Notes: a model not told the origin generated them from the sequence alone. Positions 23,701-36,553 are shown, numbered from the stretch's first letter. The stretch: 64,000 nucleotides of DNA from Dermacentor variabilis (GCF_050947875.1 NC_134568.1:217157673-217221672); one strand, 5' to 3'. Numbers and translations are program-made.

Positions 23701-25316
23701 CACGAATTGTTCAGAAACTGTCGGACGTTAACTACATGGTAAGTCTGCCAGGAAAGCGGAAAGCACAGCAAGTTTACCACTGTAATCTGCTCAAACCTTA
23801 TAGACAAAGGGAAGCAGTGGTGTGCATGATGGTAAACGTTCCTGAAGAGCTTCCGGTCGAGCTTCCGGGACTAGGCTCAGTGACGAACAGGGAAGACACC
23901 GGTCAAGTCATTAGTGACCTTATCAGTAAAGCACCGCTGTCGCCCGAGCAGAAAACCGAACTACACCAGCTATTACAAGAGTTTCAAGGTCTGTTCTCTG
24001 AGAGGCCTGGTAGGACTTCTGTACTTACTCATGATATAGAACTTACCTCCCCAGAGCCAGTACGATCCAAGGCGTATCGGGTGTCACCCCGCCAGAGCGA
24101 TATTATGGAGGCTGAGGTAAAGAAAATGCTACACCTCGGTGTTATTGAGGCAGGTGAGAGTGATTATACCTCCCCTTTGATTTTAGTTGAGGTACCGGGC
24201 AAGGAACCTCGTCCTTGCGTCGACTACCGCAGGCTTAATTCCATCACTAAGGATCAAATTTATCCGATCCCTAACATCGAGGAGCGCCTTGAGAAAGTTA
24301 GTAGCGCTCAGTTTATTTCCACCCTAGATCTTGTCAGGGGTTATTGGCAGGTTCCACTTACAGAAGAGGCTAGTAGGTATGCGGCGTTCATTTCACCAAT
24401 GGGAACATTCCGTCCTAAAGTGTTGAGTTTTGGTTTGAAGAACGCGCCATACTGTTTTTCAAGCCTCATGGATAAAGTGTTGCGGGGACAGCAAGAGTTC
24501 GCTTTACCGTATCTAGACGACGTAGCGATATTCTCCGCATCCTGGTCTGAGCATATGGCACACTTGCGGGCAGTGCTAACCCGCCGGCGCGAAGCGGGCT
24601 TGACAGTAAAGGCTCCTAAGTGCCAGTTAGCACAGGCCGAGGTTGTCTACCTCGGTCACGTGATTGGTCAGGGTCGTCGCCGCCCCTCTGAAATAAAAGT
24701 GGCCGCTGTGCGAGACTTTCCGCAACCGCGCACAAAGACCGATATTCGGTCGTTCTTAGGTGTCGCCGGCTACTATCAGAGGTACATCCCCAGGTACTCT
24801 GATATCGCGGCTCCCCTGACGGATGCTCTAAGAAAGTCAGAGCCTCAAACAGTCGTCTGGGACGAGACAAAGGAAAGAGCTTTTAGCGCCCTAAAGAGTG
24901 CCCTAACAAGCCAGCCTGTGCTACGATCGCCAGACTATACAAAAGGGTTCGTTGTTCAGTGCGATGCTAGTGAGCGAGGCATGGGCGTTGTGCTGTGCCA
25001 ACGGGAAAATGGAGAAGTAGAACACCCCGTCCTGTATGCTAGTCGTAAGCTGACCAGTCGTGAGCAGGCGTATAGCGCCACCGAGAAAGAGTGTGCATGT
25101 CTCGTGTGGGCCGTTCAGAAATTGTCATGCTATCTAGCCGGCTCGAGGTTTATCATTGAGACGGATCACTGCCCTCTCCAATGGCTGCAGACCATCTCTC
25201 CCAAAAATGGCCGCCTCCTGCGCTGGAGCCTCGCTTTGCAACAATATTCCTTTGAGGTGCGTTACAAAAAGGGGAGTCTCAACGGTAACGCCGATGGCTT
25301 AAGTCGAAGCCCCTAA
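20798..25316 (+). pseudogene. Gag-Pol of element B (frameshift plus nonsense)
   Basis: Same ATG context and same domain series as the intact copy A: SAP-like N-terminus, coiled coil, SCAN-like capsid part, CCHC knuckle, protease-like D-S-A, integrase, GPY/F, then RT with YLDD and RNase H. The first open part (20798-22309) covers Gag and the protease start. A run of eight C at 22235-22242, one base longer than the corresponding stretch in A, shifts the frame. The second part (to 23300) carries the integrase zinc finger and core and stops at TAG 23298-23300, just after the catalytic Glu region. The third part (to 25316) holds the integrase C-terminus, RT and RNase H without further stops. The Gag coil is about 21 residues longer than in A. 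The C run could be a read error; the TAG is less easily explained so. Confidence 0.9.
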
Positions 25317-25801
25317 CGTAGGAATCAGCCTCAAAATTGTTTGTTACTGATGTTTTTCTTCCTGAGGCAGGATTTTTTTTAACATATTGCTTTTGTTTAG
25401 TGTTTCAAAGTGATGATATGCTTTCTAGTGCAATTTTCCAATTTGTGGACGCGTTCTGAGTGATGCTAGACTACTGTAAGGAACTAGGCAGTGGTATAAA
25501 AAGGGGAAAGAGCCTGGCAGGGCTTAGTGAGGGTTGTGCCGTGCTTGCTGACTGAGCGGTTGAGTTTCAGCGTAGTTCTAACGCTTGCCGGGAACGAGAA
25601 CAAAAATGTGAACTCTCCCGAAGTCACTTTGCAGTGTCCCGTGCGAACCTGAACGAGAGAACGAGGCCTTCTCTGTGCGCTGCGCTCAAGAAACGTCGAG
25701 GGACGCCCGACTTCGGTTATGAGCATCATCGAGCGACATCCCTCCGGACAGCGGATGCAGTCCCCTGTCCATCGGGATCTCCTTCCCCCGGCGGGGCGGT
25801 C
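25317..25801 (+). other. 3' untranslated region of element B
   Basis: Nearly identical to that of A. It includes TATAAAAA at 25495-25502 and an ATG-started frame from 25719 that runs into the 3' LTR. Confidence 0.6.
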
Positions 25802-26480
25802 TGTTGCGTTTCGCCTGCGACGCGCGGTTTTGCCGGCGCGACTGCGGCGGGGCGGCAGACATTTTGGCCCGTTCGGCGTCGCCGCAACGCTCCCCACCAG
25901 GCGTTTCCAGGCGTTTCCAGGCATGTTCCGATGCCACGTGTCTTCATGTGCGTGTGTGAGTGTATGTGCCATTGTGCCCGAACGGCGGCGATGCGACAGC
26001 AGGGGGTCACCCTCTCCTTCCAGTCATTGTGCCCGACCAGAGGCGCTACGAGAGCCGAAGTTACCTTCTCCTCCCAGTCTTTGTGCCCGACCGGCGGCGC
26101 TACGACAGTGTGTGTCACCATTAGCCCATTGTACAATCACGTGCTCGTCTATTGAGGGGTTCCTTCTTGCCCTCAACTGCGAGAGTATAAAAACAGCTGC
26201 CCCCGGACGCCAAAAGGAGGGCTCCGATTTCTTCTGTTGAGTAAAGTGCTCTCCCGTCTCTCTACTTCGGTCAACCTGACCGCCAACTCTTTGCGATGTT
26301 AAAATAAACAAGTTGTTTTGTTGTTACCAGTCGACTCATGCTTTGCCGGGACCTTCGGATGCTTCCAGTTGTACCCCAGGCCGCCAGGCCAACGCTACCC
26401 TTGGGGCTTGCGACCCAGGTACAACCACGGGCGTCAGCGCCGAGTTCCCAACAACCGATGCCATCGGTGGGATCCAAACA
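25802..26480 (+). repeat. 3' LTR of element B
   Basis: 679 bp. It differs from the 5' LTR by one missing T near 25860 and G to A near 25897. U3 units start at 25974, 26029 and 26083; TATAAAA is near 26186 and AATAAA at 26303-26308. Confidence 0.93.
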
Positions 26481-26484
26481 ATAC

Positions 26485-27051
26485 CAAACCCGACGTTACC
26501 TCACAAAGCAAAGCGCACGCTGAAATTCGTAGTTGCTAAGTTTTGTCACTATCCGCCTGAACTTTTGCGGGCTACATTGTAGCCCTATTATATATGTCAT
26601 GAACAAGCGCAGAATACTGCGTAAAAGAATACGTCGTGCGCCGTTTGTAATGTATTTCTAAAACAGAAACGTAGCAGTGCCGACATGCGTTGGCTCGAAG
26701 AGAAATCCTCTTGATTATGGCACGGGGCATCAAAGCAGTACTGCAAACAGCGCGTCGTGCGTCGTATATGCAAAAAACGGCGTGTATGAAAAGAAAAAAA
26801 AAACAACTTTTATTTTGCATTTTTTTACGCAGAGACAGTAATTTAAAACGGTTACATATTAGTTTTGACTCGATTTATAGGCTAGAGATCAAGAAGAACC
26901 GAAATTGCCTTTTTTCTTTTAACAGGTTTCTTTCATAGAGCATTCACAGAAAATTTCTGTAATTTAAAAAAAAATTAACAGCTTCTTTTTTTACAGTGTA
27001 TGTTAACTGCGGTTCCCTCTGGGTGAGTGAATCCTTTCGCATTCCATTAGG
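26485..27051. other. unassigned AT-rich DNA
   Basis: Starts right after the target duplication of element B. No gene or repeat was recognised. Confidence 0.4.
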
Positions 27052-27450
27052 CGGGGGGAAATAAACTTTTATTGTACAACCAGCACTTTATGATGGCCGG
27101 GCCTAAGCCTCCCATGAGGGGACGTCGAGGGTTTGCCACGCCGCCGCCTCACGGGCGTGCTGGGTCGTCCAGGTTTGGTCGTCGAGGGCGGAGCTCCGCA
27201 GAGCCTCATGCAACCTCGACGAGAGGGTCGTGGTGTTAGTGTGTGTGTACTGTGCTGGGAACTCGCACAGCATATGCGGAAGCGTGGCCGGGGGAATGCC
27301 ACAGCTCCGGCAGTTGGGGGTAGGATGTGCTGAGTTTTTTGCTGCGGCATACACATGCCTCATCTAGTTCCGTATGTTTGCTCCAGTATGTATTTGTCCT
27401 GAGGCGACCGGCTCGAGCCTCAAATAGTTAGGCACTGCCCTTTGTGTTAT
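27052..27450 (-). pseudogene. 3' end of an I-type-like LINE, minus strand
   Basis: Minus-strand frames contain a Cys-x2-Cys...His...Cys pattern (CRSCGIPPATLPHMLCEF). Downstream is a short region with LHEALRSSALDDQ, then a 3' end with AATAAAAGTTTATTT at 27052-27072. The same kind of C-terminal finger occurs at 51.77-51.83 kb and 59.43-59.47 kb. One frameshift lies near 27310. It is 5' truncated, with no RT visible. Confidence 0.55.
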
Positions 27451-29156
27451 CGTGCAGGTTTTTCTCTTCTGATTTCTTTCTTCTCGTTCTTCTAAACCTC
27501 CGTGGTCGTTTTTCTTTCCATCCTTTACGTCCACTTAACTGCCTCTGTTTCTCTCACTTTTTTTGCTGACGACTCCTGGTTGTCTATTTACGGTTTCAAT
27601 TACCCTGTACTTGGTTGCCGGCTTTCTTGACCTCTTCCTCCATTTTGTGTCCACGCTGTTGAAGTACAGAGACTTGTGCACTTAAGCTGCACATTTATTT
27701 TCATCCATGTTCCTGGGTCTTTCTTCAAAACTAATAAGACAGGCGCAAACTAACAACTGATGTTATTGAAGCCCGACCCACAGGTATATATATCCACAAG
27801 CTGCGCAGACGCACCGTTAGAAGGAAAAATGTAATTCGTCAAACGGGGAATGATTAAACGACTCGTGAAAGGAATTTAATTTCTGCATTGTACAGTGCGA
27901 TCGAAGTTTCGCTGACACAATACTGGCCCGCTTTTCTGATAAAAAATGCCTCTAACGTTTCACGAGCGGTTTTTTTTTATTGCTCTTGTCTAGTATTTTC
28001 ACGCATTCCTTTCTGTTGTGCCGTCCCGTTGCGCGCTATTTCAAGATGGTTCTCAAGTTATGGGAACTCGTTTTTCGTTGCCAGCTCACGGCGACTTCGC
28101 GACAGCCTGCATGCGCCCGCCTGTGAAAGCTCGTAATTATACGCATCGACCAAGAGAACAAATATGTACATGCGTTTATTTCGTGAAGAAATCTGTTACC
28201 ATACCTTTGTGCGCTACGCAAAGCTTGCGCGCAAATGTAGTTTTGTTCACCTCGTGCAATTGATAAACGCTCGCGACCTGTTGGGAGAACTAAAAAAGAA
28301 GGAAGGAAAAAGAAAGAAAACTACTTGAGAACGCCGAAGGGTTCGAGATTTCGGCAGGGGCTTTGAAAGCGGCGCGACAGGCGCTGTCCAGCTTATTAAT
28401 CGCGCTTCTCTCTTGTGAGTGCATATATGGTGCTCGGCAGCGCACTCGTCTGCTGCGATGTGCAGTTAGCGACTTTGACGCCTGCACGGGGGCAGCAATC
28501 GAAGTGCCTTTCACTCAATCTGCAAAAAGCTTACCCAGCCTTTGTCAAATCGAACACTTCGTCACAAATCAGACACGAGTCCAGCATGGACGCGGGGTGA
28601 TTTATGGCGCAAAATAAGAGCGAAAAAAAAATGAAATTGGCAAATTCTTTTCGTCTTTTCTTTTCGATGATAATTATAGCTGTGCATTAGTTATCGTTGA
28701 GTTTCAGCGGATAGCTATAGGTGCGCTTTTCAGTGTTTAATGGCAAAAGAGCACTATGGAGGCTGTTAGGTCTCAAAACGGCAAATGCCATTCCTTATGT
28801 GCTTCCCGCAAGGCAGCCCCGTCATCAGAGCCCGTCCTGGCGCCGACTGCTGACGAGTCATCAGAGAAGCTACCCTCAAGGTGACAACGGCCACTGGACT
28901 CTGCAGACACTGTAACAACGGTGAAGGCCAGGCTTCCCGGGTCGCTGCAAGCTGACCCTCACGGAGAGCTCGCTAATTGATGCAAGGGGTCAACGTCGAG
29001 GACTTGCGTTGACTTCAGGTTCCCAAATTGCCACGTCATGGGAGGGATGTCATGGGAGGAATTTTGCAAACGGTTCGAGGATTATGATTGCAGTCATCAG
29101 ATTCCCTTCACAATGCGTTGGCGGGCTAGCTGGTGCGAATCCATAATTACTTTGAT
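27451..29156. other. unassigned DNA
   Basis: No supported gene. Short frames up to 84 codons have no recognisable features. A small direct repeat (GTCATGGGAGGGAT then GTCATGGGAGGAAT) occurs at about 29036-29063. Confidence 0.35.
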
Positions 29157-29227
29157 TAGCGCAAAACAACGGACACAAGAGAGGCGACTTGTCCTGTCGT
29201 CTCTCTCGTGTCCGTTGTTTTGCGCTA
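29157..29227. repeat. 71-bp hairpin repeat
   Basis: TAGCGCAAAACAACGGACAC on the left pairs perfectly with GTGTCCGTTGTTTTGCGCTA on the right. Between them, GAGAG-GCGAC and GTCGTCTCTC also pair around a small loop. It resembles the longer palindrome at 37217-37342 in its GGACAC and GGCGACA blocks. No gene role is visible. Confidence 0.9.
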
Positions 29228-29820
29228 CACAATATAATCAGATTCCTTAGTCTATTCACCTAGGGAAGACGGCTGTTTTAAATGCGGAAACCTTTCGTGC
29301 AGACGGGTGTGCACTGCTGTGTGTTCAGACATGTAGTGAGCCCAGACATTTAAAGGGCTCCTGTATGGAGTGGGCTTCTATAACTGGAGTGATTGTAGAC
29401 ACGCGAGAAAATTCAGCCGAGATACTTCCCACTGCTTACGTGTGGGAATTCGAAAGCATTATAGTCCTTTTGGTCAAATGTTTTTTTTTTCTTTTTTTTT
29501 CTGGGCGTTCCATGTCCGCACAAGCTCTCGCCTGCGTTCTAACTGCGCCTCGGTTGAGGCCAAATGAAAACGCGCCGAGCCTGTCAACGCACTCGCTTTC
29601 CCGCGAGGAGTTCATAACTCGAAGAACCACTCATCGGCACTCAATTGGAAACATTAATGCTTTTTAGTTTATACTCATTTTATACACTCATGACCTGGCG
29701 CCACCTCCTACCTATTGACCGCGCTGTCAAGCACCCAACGACGCGCACTAGGCCACACGTTTCGTCAGCCACATGGCTGTGACGGGACGTGCGCAATGAC
29801 GCGTCCACTAGGCACACATC
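29228..29820. other. unassigned DNA
   Basis: Nothing recognisable apart from a T-rich run near 29479-29500. Confidence 0.35.
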
Positions 29821-29825
29821 TAGTT

Positions 29826-30112
29826 AACCTGAACCGCGGAGCCGCCGTCGCGTTGGGGAAGCGGGCTCGTGTTGCACCCTAGAAGCTCGGGTTCGATTCC
29901 CACACAGGCCGAAATTTACCTATTATTCTTCTTAAAGGCATTAATTTACTTTGTTTACAGGAAACTCCCTGAGAAAGTTGACGTCAGTTCGAGTATTTTT
30001 TTTATGTGGGTTTACTCTTTGCAGTCGGCCGTTTTTGGCACCATCATTCGGTCTCGCCGCCGACTACAACGCCGGATTTTCGCGAAATGGGGCATATAAT
30101 GCTTTCGCATTA
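29826..30112 (+). mobile_element. tRNA-derived SINE, second type
   Basis: The head contains GTCGCGTTGGGGAAGCGGG and a clear B box, GGGTTCGATTCCC (about 29889-29901). The body ends with CTACAACGCCGGATTTTCGC and ATAATGCTTTCGCATTAA, unlike the body of the Ruka-like copies. The boundaries are estimates. Confidence 0.6.
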
Positions 30113-32134
30113 ATAAACCCTTTTTCTTTCGCTCGCACTCCCGGATGTACTCATCATCGTGCCTGGAGGAATCCTGGCCTAAACGCTACCCCGAGCCGCA
30201 ACAGGGCACTTTTGCAATTCGCGGCTCTCCTTGATCGCGGGAATTGTCTTGATTGGCAGGTGCGCGACCGAATACTTCAAAAATAACGACCACTTATCTC
30301 TTAGATCGATGCTTGTATTGGATGAGACAGCAAAGCAAGTCCGCACTATCTCTTTTATTGTATTAGTTTTACTGCTTGTGGTATGGATATGAATAAACCT
30401 GTGGGGTACTCTGTAATCGTCCAGATAGTGGGCATGTCCTCCTCCTCCAGGCCATAGCGTCATACCAGAGTCAGCATTGAAGGACTCTGGTCATACTTGT
30501 AGCTGCCTATCCTATGCCTACCGTGAAACCGCTTCTATTGGTTCTGAGCATTTTATTGTCGTACAGGAAATCACAGATTATTGCGCCCATAAATAGACGT
30601 CTCCTGGATACGTCACACCGCGCCTACGACGTCACAGCGTGATGTCACTGGCACACGTGCAGCCACCCTGGTTGGGAAAAAGCAGCCGCCGGTGGCTTTC
30701 CGCGTGGTGCAGTCGCGCAGTGTTTGGTGTAGGTGGGCGCCACGTGAATGCAGGTTTTTTTTTATTAGGTGGATATCCACAATCCTCTTGCCAGCCAGGT
30801 TAGCAGTTTTTGTGTGTTGGAAAACGTCGGTGTGCAGTAAACTGCGTGCTGAAAATCTGGCGACGCTGGCCCTTTTTACTTGCGAACGTGAACCACGTGG
30901 TGGTCTCTGATGGATTTTGCGATGAAGAATGTCGGATTTGCTATGGAAGTGTGCTACGTTCGTTGTGGTAAAGCGTGCGGCGAGGAGCAGCGACGATATT
31001 GGCTCAACTTTGCGTAGAAAAACGGACCTAATTATGTGTGTGTGTGTGTGTACTACGCGATTAGCAATACATCTCGCTCACGAGTCTGTGAACGAGTGTT
31101 GCGTGTACTAAAGCCAGTCGTAGTGATCAGATGCTGATAGAGCTTTAGGACCCGTAATTATTGAACAGGTGAGAATGAATGAGACGTGATGATTAGTGAG
31201 CGCATTTATATCGGTGCCATCTGCACTGTACATTTGCAGAAAAAAGAACAAGAAAAAAAAACTTCATTTGAGCATACCTTATCGACTGAAAGATATGACT
31301 GTAAATGAGGTCCTAGCATGTTTTGAACACTGCCGAACCTGCGTGTATAGATGATTTCACCACGAGGAATGCCTAAAAGGCAAACCACTGAAATTACCGC
31401 GTCTTAACGAAGATCTCATATGTCTTAAGTAAAAGTGAACTTTCTTTTTTTTCATTATAGGCACCTTTCCGGCAAGGACTTCATGTTGTGATGATGCGCA
31501 TAAATATGCGAAAGTTGGGTCTTGTAAGGTTGAGAGCGGCAAAGACAGGCAGCAAACAGCGAAGTTACCGTGCAACGGATGATGTACTTACGTAGGTCTT
31601 TTTTGTCCATTCGCACGACCATGACTAATAATTAAAATTAAATTATTGTGTTCAACATACATAAGCTGCACAGTGGCTTATGCGGGATACGGTAAGGGAA
31701 GGCTCCGGAGTATTTTTCACCACGTGGGTTATCTTTTCGTGCTCCTAAAGCACGGCAACAAGTGTTTCTGCATTCCTCGTTCATCTGAATTTAGGCGCCG
31801 CCACTGGGTGTGGTTCCACTGAGCCGCCGTGATGGGCATGGCTGATAGTTGTAGACGAAGTTCATCTTGTATATCGTTTAACACTGCAGTGTAAATGGGG
31901 CGCAGATTAGTACCTTCACACAATGCGATACAAATACACCGTGAAAATGTGCATCATCTGTAATAAAATGTTCGCTTTCGAAGAGTAATAAATCTTTATG
32001 GCTGTTTGATCTACGGAAGGAGCATATTCTTACGAAATCACTACAAGCTGACTTAAAGGAACCATGCAGTCAGCAACAACGCTACGTTGTTGTGCCGGCA
32101 AAACGGGGACGGTTATATATTCTAAGAAAGTTGG
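30113..32134. other. unassigned DNA with a short (TG)n at about 31035-31050
   Basis: No gene was supported. Some CG-rich sequence with ACGTCAC motifs occurs at about 30600-30660. No frame here has recognisable domains. Confidence 0.35.
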
Positions 32135-32470
32135 TACACTCTAAAAACAGAGTTCCGGGCACTCTCTTTGAGGCAGTAACAGCTTGTCCCATATATCACT
32201 CTCTTTTCGAGAGTAGATCGACCCTCTTTGAGAGAGAGTAGGACAACTCCTCCTGACAGAGTTTTGTTACTCCACCGCAAGGGAGTGCTAGTATTCGTCC
32301 GGAGAGTGCTAATACTCTCCCCACAGGGATAATAGTACTCCCTCAGACCTAGTGCTTCTACTCCTCCAAACAGAGTACTTCTACTCCTCCAAGCCGAGTG
32401 TTTCTACTTTCCCAAACAGAGTGCTTGCACTCCTTCAGAACTGAGTGCTAGTACTCTTCCCTATAGTGTG
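32135..32470. repeat. ACTCT/AGAGT-rich degenerate tandem array with transposon-like ends
   Basis: Begins TACACTCTAAAAAC and ends near CTATAGTGTGA, giving short imperfect inverted ends. Between them, units of about 22-27 bp of the type AGAGTGCTTCTACTCCTCC recur at least eight times with drift. The first 14 bases are exactly the reverse complement of 61152-61165, so the two sites carry ends of one family. Confidence 0.65.
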
Positions 32471-35400
32471 AAAGCACGATGTAGATCCATGGTCACGCTA
32501 GAAGGGATTCGCATTACTTACAAGTGGGGAATATTTGATTCCTTCATAAGCAGCTCCTGGCACTTATGCTTGGTGTATGGGATGTAATCTGTAGTCGCCG
32601 AGTTACTCAAATGAAACATTTTCTCTTAAAAGTTCAAAATCTTTATTGATCAGCCACAAGACAAACTGAATAATAATTTGAGAAACATATTGACAAACAC
32701 ATATGAGATTACAATGATGTCCGTGAACTTTAGAACACATCGTGTAATAAAACATAAATATATTCTCTAAAGTTTCATCAGTGTTACAGTGTAGAAATAT
32801 CCTGTAATTTAAATTGGCTCCTTCTTTTAAAAAATAAAGTATACAATGGAAAGTTAAACATAGAACAAACGTGTGAAAACTCACACAGTATTGACATTAT
32901 TATCAAAGAGAAATATGAGCCACATTACTGGCCAGCAAACGCATTTCTGGCACAAAACGCATCCACTTATATGGCAGAGGTTATCAGATGAGCTGTTAAG
33001 CGTGGGGCTGCTAATGTAGATAAACTGTGCAAGGAACTTTTTTTCTGTGACATATTCTAAGACAGCAGCTCATTTGATAACGTCCTGTACAGCGTATGGA
33101 TGTTCCTGACTGTACAGTGCATTTAGAAATGTGTTGTATATTCTCATGTGAGGCCGTTTTGCTAGCTTTGCTTATATTTCACATAAAGTTATTCATGTAT
33201 GCGCTCCGCGCCATTGTTTCTACGTGTGGCTTGTCATGGTTCTGCAGCAGTGTCCTGCCCGGTCTCAAAGCGGTACAGAGGCGTATCATATTTCCTATTC
33301 GGTTGGCCTCCTCACGAAAGTAGTTTCCTGGTGGTGTTGGGATTGATCCGTTACAATTTCTCACAAATAAACAAAATTAAATTTACGATATTATCTAGTG
33401 TGTAGCAAATGAGTAGAAAACTGCAAGGAGCATTGGCAATAAATTCTTGCGCATCAAATTTCTTGTCATATATGGTAGCTTTTCATTCCCATTACGGTAA
33501 GAATGTTATACTTCTGAGGAGCAGCTTCCATTGTGACTCGTTGAATAGGCAATCTAACTAAAGTATAGCATGGCTTCAGATGTGAACCAAAAATCAGATG
33601 TTATAAATATGATGCATAAAAGGTGACATAAGCATAAGTACAGGCAGGGAAGTGCAAGAAAAAGACAAACAAAGCAGCAAAACATAAACTTAGAATGGCA
33701 CCACCTTTTTTCACATATCCCTTCCATGCACGCGGATTTTGCATGCGACTATGCATATACTTGCACAATGAAGCTACTACCTGAAACCAAAGCTTTTTTT
33801 TTACTGATGTGGTTAAGATGCGCTAAAGTAAGAAAAATTATCGCACTTCGCAGAATCTTCGTCTCAAAACAAGTACATATGTGTCTGGGAAGATTAATAC
33901 ATTCCCTCAATGTGCACTCTATCTTAAGTCCAGAAATTTACCACGTGCAAAAATACTTCAATTTTATTTTGCCTTATAAGATTATGTCTACAGAAGCCAT
34001 GAAACTAAGGGGGCTTTTGCTTAACACCATATGTTCACATCCGCCAATTGATGAACAAGTGTTCTACTCAGATGCTCTCAGTTGTTTGCAGTGAACGCAT
34101 CTCTACCTCCACTACCCTACATGGTTGGCAAGTAGATTGAGTCACCATAATCAAAATATCAAATAGCTGCCTGAAGCTTTCATACGACCATTTCACAGAA
34201 GGAGAAACCACAATTTTACATTTTAAAAATAATTTTCAATTTCAAGTGACTCTCCGGCTTTTAAGACGTCAGGTGTGCACCACGGTGTACAAAGTTAAAT
34301 GCCTCAATTGCTCCTTGCTTTCGTTTCGGAAGGCACGAGCGGTTATAATGAACTGGTTTCGTGAGCGTGCACGTGAACAATAATGACTTCTTAAACATGG
34401 GATTCTCTTCCCCCAATGCTTCCCCTCTCTAGAACCCCAAAAGGTACCATACTTCTAAAAATAGGTGTAAAATATAGATAAAAGGGAAGACATGAAAATC
34501 TGTCTGCTTCATGTCAGCATTTATAATACAGAATCACAGTGGTTGTATTTGCACCCTCGCATTCACGTGCTGTTAAATGCAGGCTATTGAAGCTGTTAAC
34601 TTTGTGTAAGCACCTAACCAAGCCTGAGCTGTTGCTTTTTATAGTGAACACAGGCACCGTGCTCACTGCAAGTATGCATCATGTCACTAAGCAAATGTGC
34701 AATTTCATTGTGCCACTATTTTTATCACGTGGATATATCTGTTGAGAGGCAAGACAAAAAGCGGTCACTTCTCACAAAACTAATCAGCTTTTTTAAACAC
34801 ATTTCTAGCTTTTCAATGACACTTGCTCCTATGTGTTTGTCTCGAGAGAGCATACTTGATTTTGACTTTCCCATCAGAGACATTACATAAATATACCACG
34901 TTAAGATGACTGTCTAGAGCACGTGAGAATTTTCATTTTGGTATGACATACTGTATCTTGAAAGTTTTGTTGGCATTTAGTCAAATGGTACACCTAATAT
35001 ACCCACACTCAAGTTTTCTCATCCAAATTGCATGGCAATGTATTTTGATGCTTTGGCGTGCGCTCCTATGCACTACGTTGAGTCACACTGGGCTGGCTCT
35101 ATGACATGCCTGTGTCCTTGCAGCTGCCTTCTTGCGTTATATAAAGCGGGTGTCCGAAAAATATCGTGTGCAAACGTCAACACGGGGACGTGGTGTAACA
35201 CATCAAGACAGTCAAATTCATGGCACTAAAAGAAAGTCTTAGCTCTTAGTCTTGCTACTGAAATGCATGCGAAACATCTAAATGACTGCAACAGTCAACT
35301 GCTGAACTAACATAAATTTTTAGATTTATACAAAAAAGAAATAACCGACAGTTCATCCTCATTCGGCACCAATGTTAAAATACTCCTGCTAATAAATAGA

Positions 35401-36314
35401 ATATTGCTCACTGTCAGATGTCATAAGTCTGTCATTAGTCTGGTGTGTCGCAAACAGCACTTGTGACACATCCTAAGCACGTGCCCAGTGTGCATCCCGC
35501 ACCTTCTCTGGTTGTGCCACTGCTCAAGCCATAATTTGAGGATCATATTCGCAAACATAATGCTCAGTAGGGATGAAAATATGGTCCTCCAGTTCAATGA
35601 ATATGACTGGATGTGCCTTTAAGAAAGGGCAACAAGGTTTGTTATGGCGAGCTTACCCACATTTCAATAATAACTTGAAAGTTCACTGCGGCCTGCATCT
35701 AAGCTTACTAAAAGGCATGAACTTATTTTAATTTATGAGGTGCGCAATGGAGTTCATTTTCGACAGACTCGACTAGTGCTGCAGTTTGAAATCTCGCATT
35801 TTACATTCTTGAAGGCGTGTAAAAGTTGCAGTTAGACAGCAGTTATAAGTTTATTAGACGAACTCTTTGTTTTGTGTACGACAGACGCGTGGTAACACTG
35901 AATTAAAGCAACGTTTCATTTTGATACTTTATTTCTTCACTAAAAATATTAAAGCGATAAACATATTTTGACCTGCAAAGCAGTAGCAAGATGCACACAT
36001 TACGCTTGTAACCCCCAGAGAAAGGGTGATTTAGCTGTTCATATGGCATAACTCTGAAATGCCAACTCATATTAGCAAATGCACCGGCATATCCAAAACA
36101 ATAAGCGTATGCAAAGCGCCCCTGCAATTGTAATTCCACACAGCAGCCGTAATATTCGATGCCGATGCATAACTCGCTGCTTGACAATTCACCGAGTTCG
36201 TAGACATAAGCACCCTTTCAGATTCGCACCGTGCTCGAAAACCGTAACAGGAGACATAAAATCACACATATAATGACACAATTTCAATACATGAGCAAAA
36301 ACACTTCATTAGGG
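32471..36314. other. long AT-rich stretch without recognisable genes
   Basis: Frames of up to 122 codons (for example 33726-34094 plus and 32603-32884 minus) have no domain-like features and low-complexity composition, so I do not call them. The sequence resembles intronic or 3'-UTR DNA. Confidence 0.35.
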
Positions 36315-36553
36315 CTAAACCCCATGAGAGCGATTTAGTGCGCGACGGCGACGAGCGACGGCTTCGAGCGTCAAAACGGGCCGTAGCTTGAACAAATCGC
36401 TCGGTTCTAGAAATCTAGAATGCATCAATCGTCGCCCGGAAGTGCTGTGAGCGACTAGCCAATAGCGCGAAGCCGGAGCTAGATGTACATCACTCAAATT
36501 CTACCGATTGTCGCGCGGAACCGTATCCAGCTTTTCTGGACATGAGGGTTTAG
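36315..36553. mobile_element. possible MITE with CTAAACCC ends
   Basis: The left end CTAAACCCCATGAG and the right end, whose complement is CTAAACCCTCATG, form short inverted repeats over 239 bp. The interior is rich in CGTCGC and GCGACGAGC. A TGTCCAGAAAAGCTGGATA-like block near the right end recurs at about 59339-59357. No target duplication was found. Confidence 0.35.

Larger units (their letters stand above)
19803..26480 (+). mobile_element. Ty3/gypsy LTR retrotransposon B, Gmr1-like, full length but disabled
   Basis: About 6.68 kb with LTRs of 680 and 679 bp, flanked by ATAC on both sides. It is the same family as element A, with the same Gag-Pol start, domain order and 3' untranslated region, in the opposite orientation about 11.9 kb away. 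The two LTRs differ only by one T in a T run and one G/A substitution, so insertion was very recent. Gag-Pol is nevertheless broken twice (pseudogene entry). The LTR U3 differs strongly from that of A, showing a distinct LTR subfamily. Confidence 0.95.

Noticed and set aside
32603..32884. 93-codon AT-rich minus frame as a gene
   Set aside because: No domain, low-complexity hydrophobic composition, no splice or promoter context.
33726..34094. 122-codon plus frame as a gene
   Set aside because: No recognisable feature; lies in long AT-rich DNA where such frames occur by chance.
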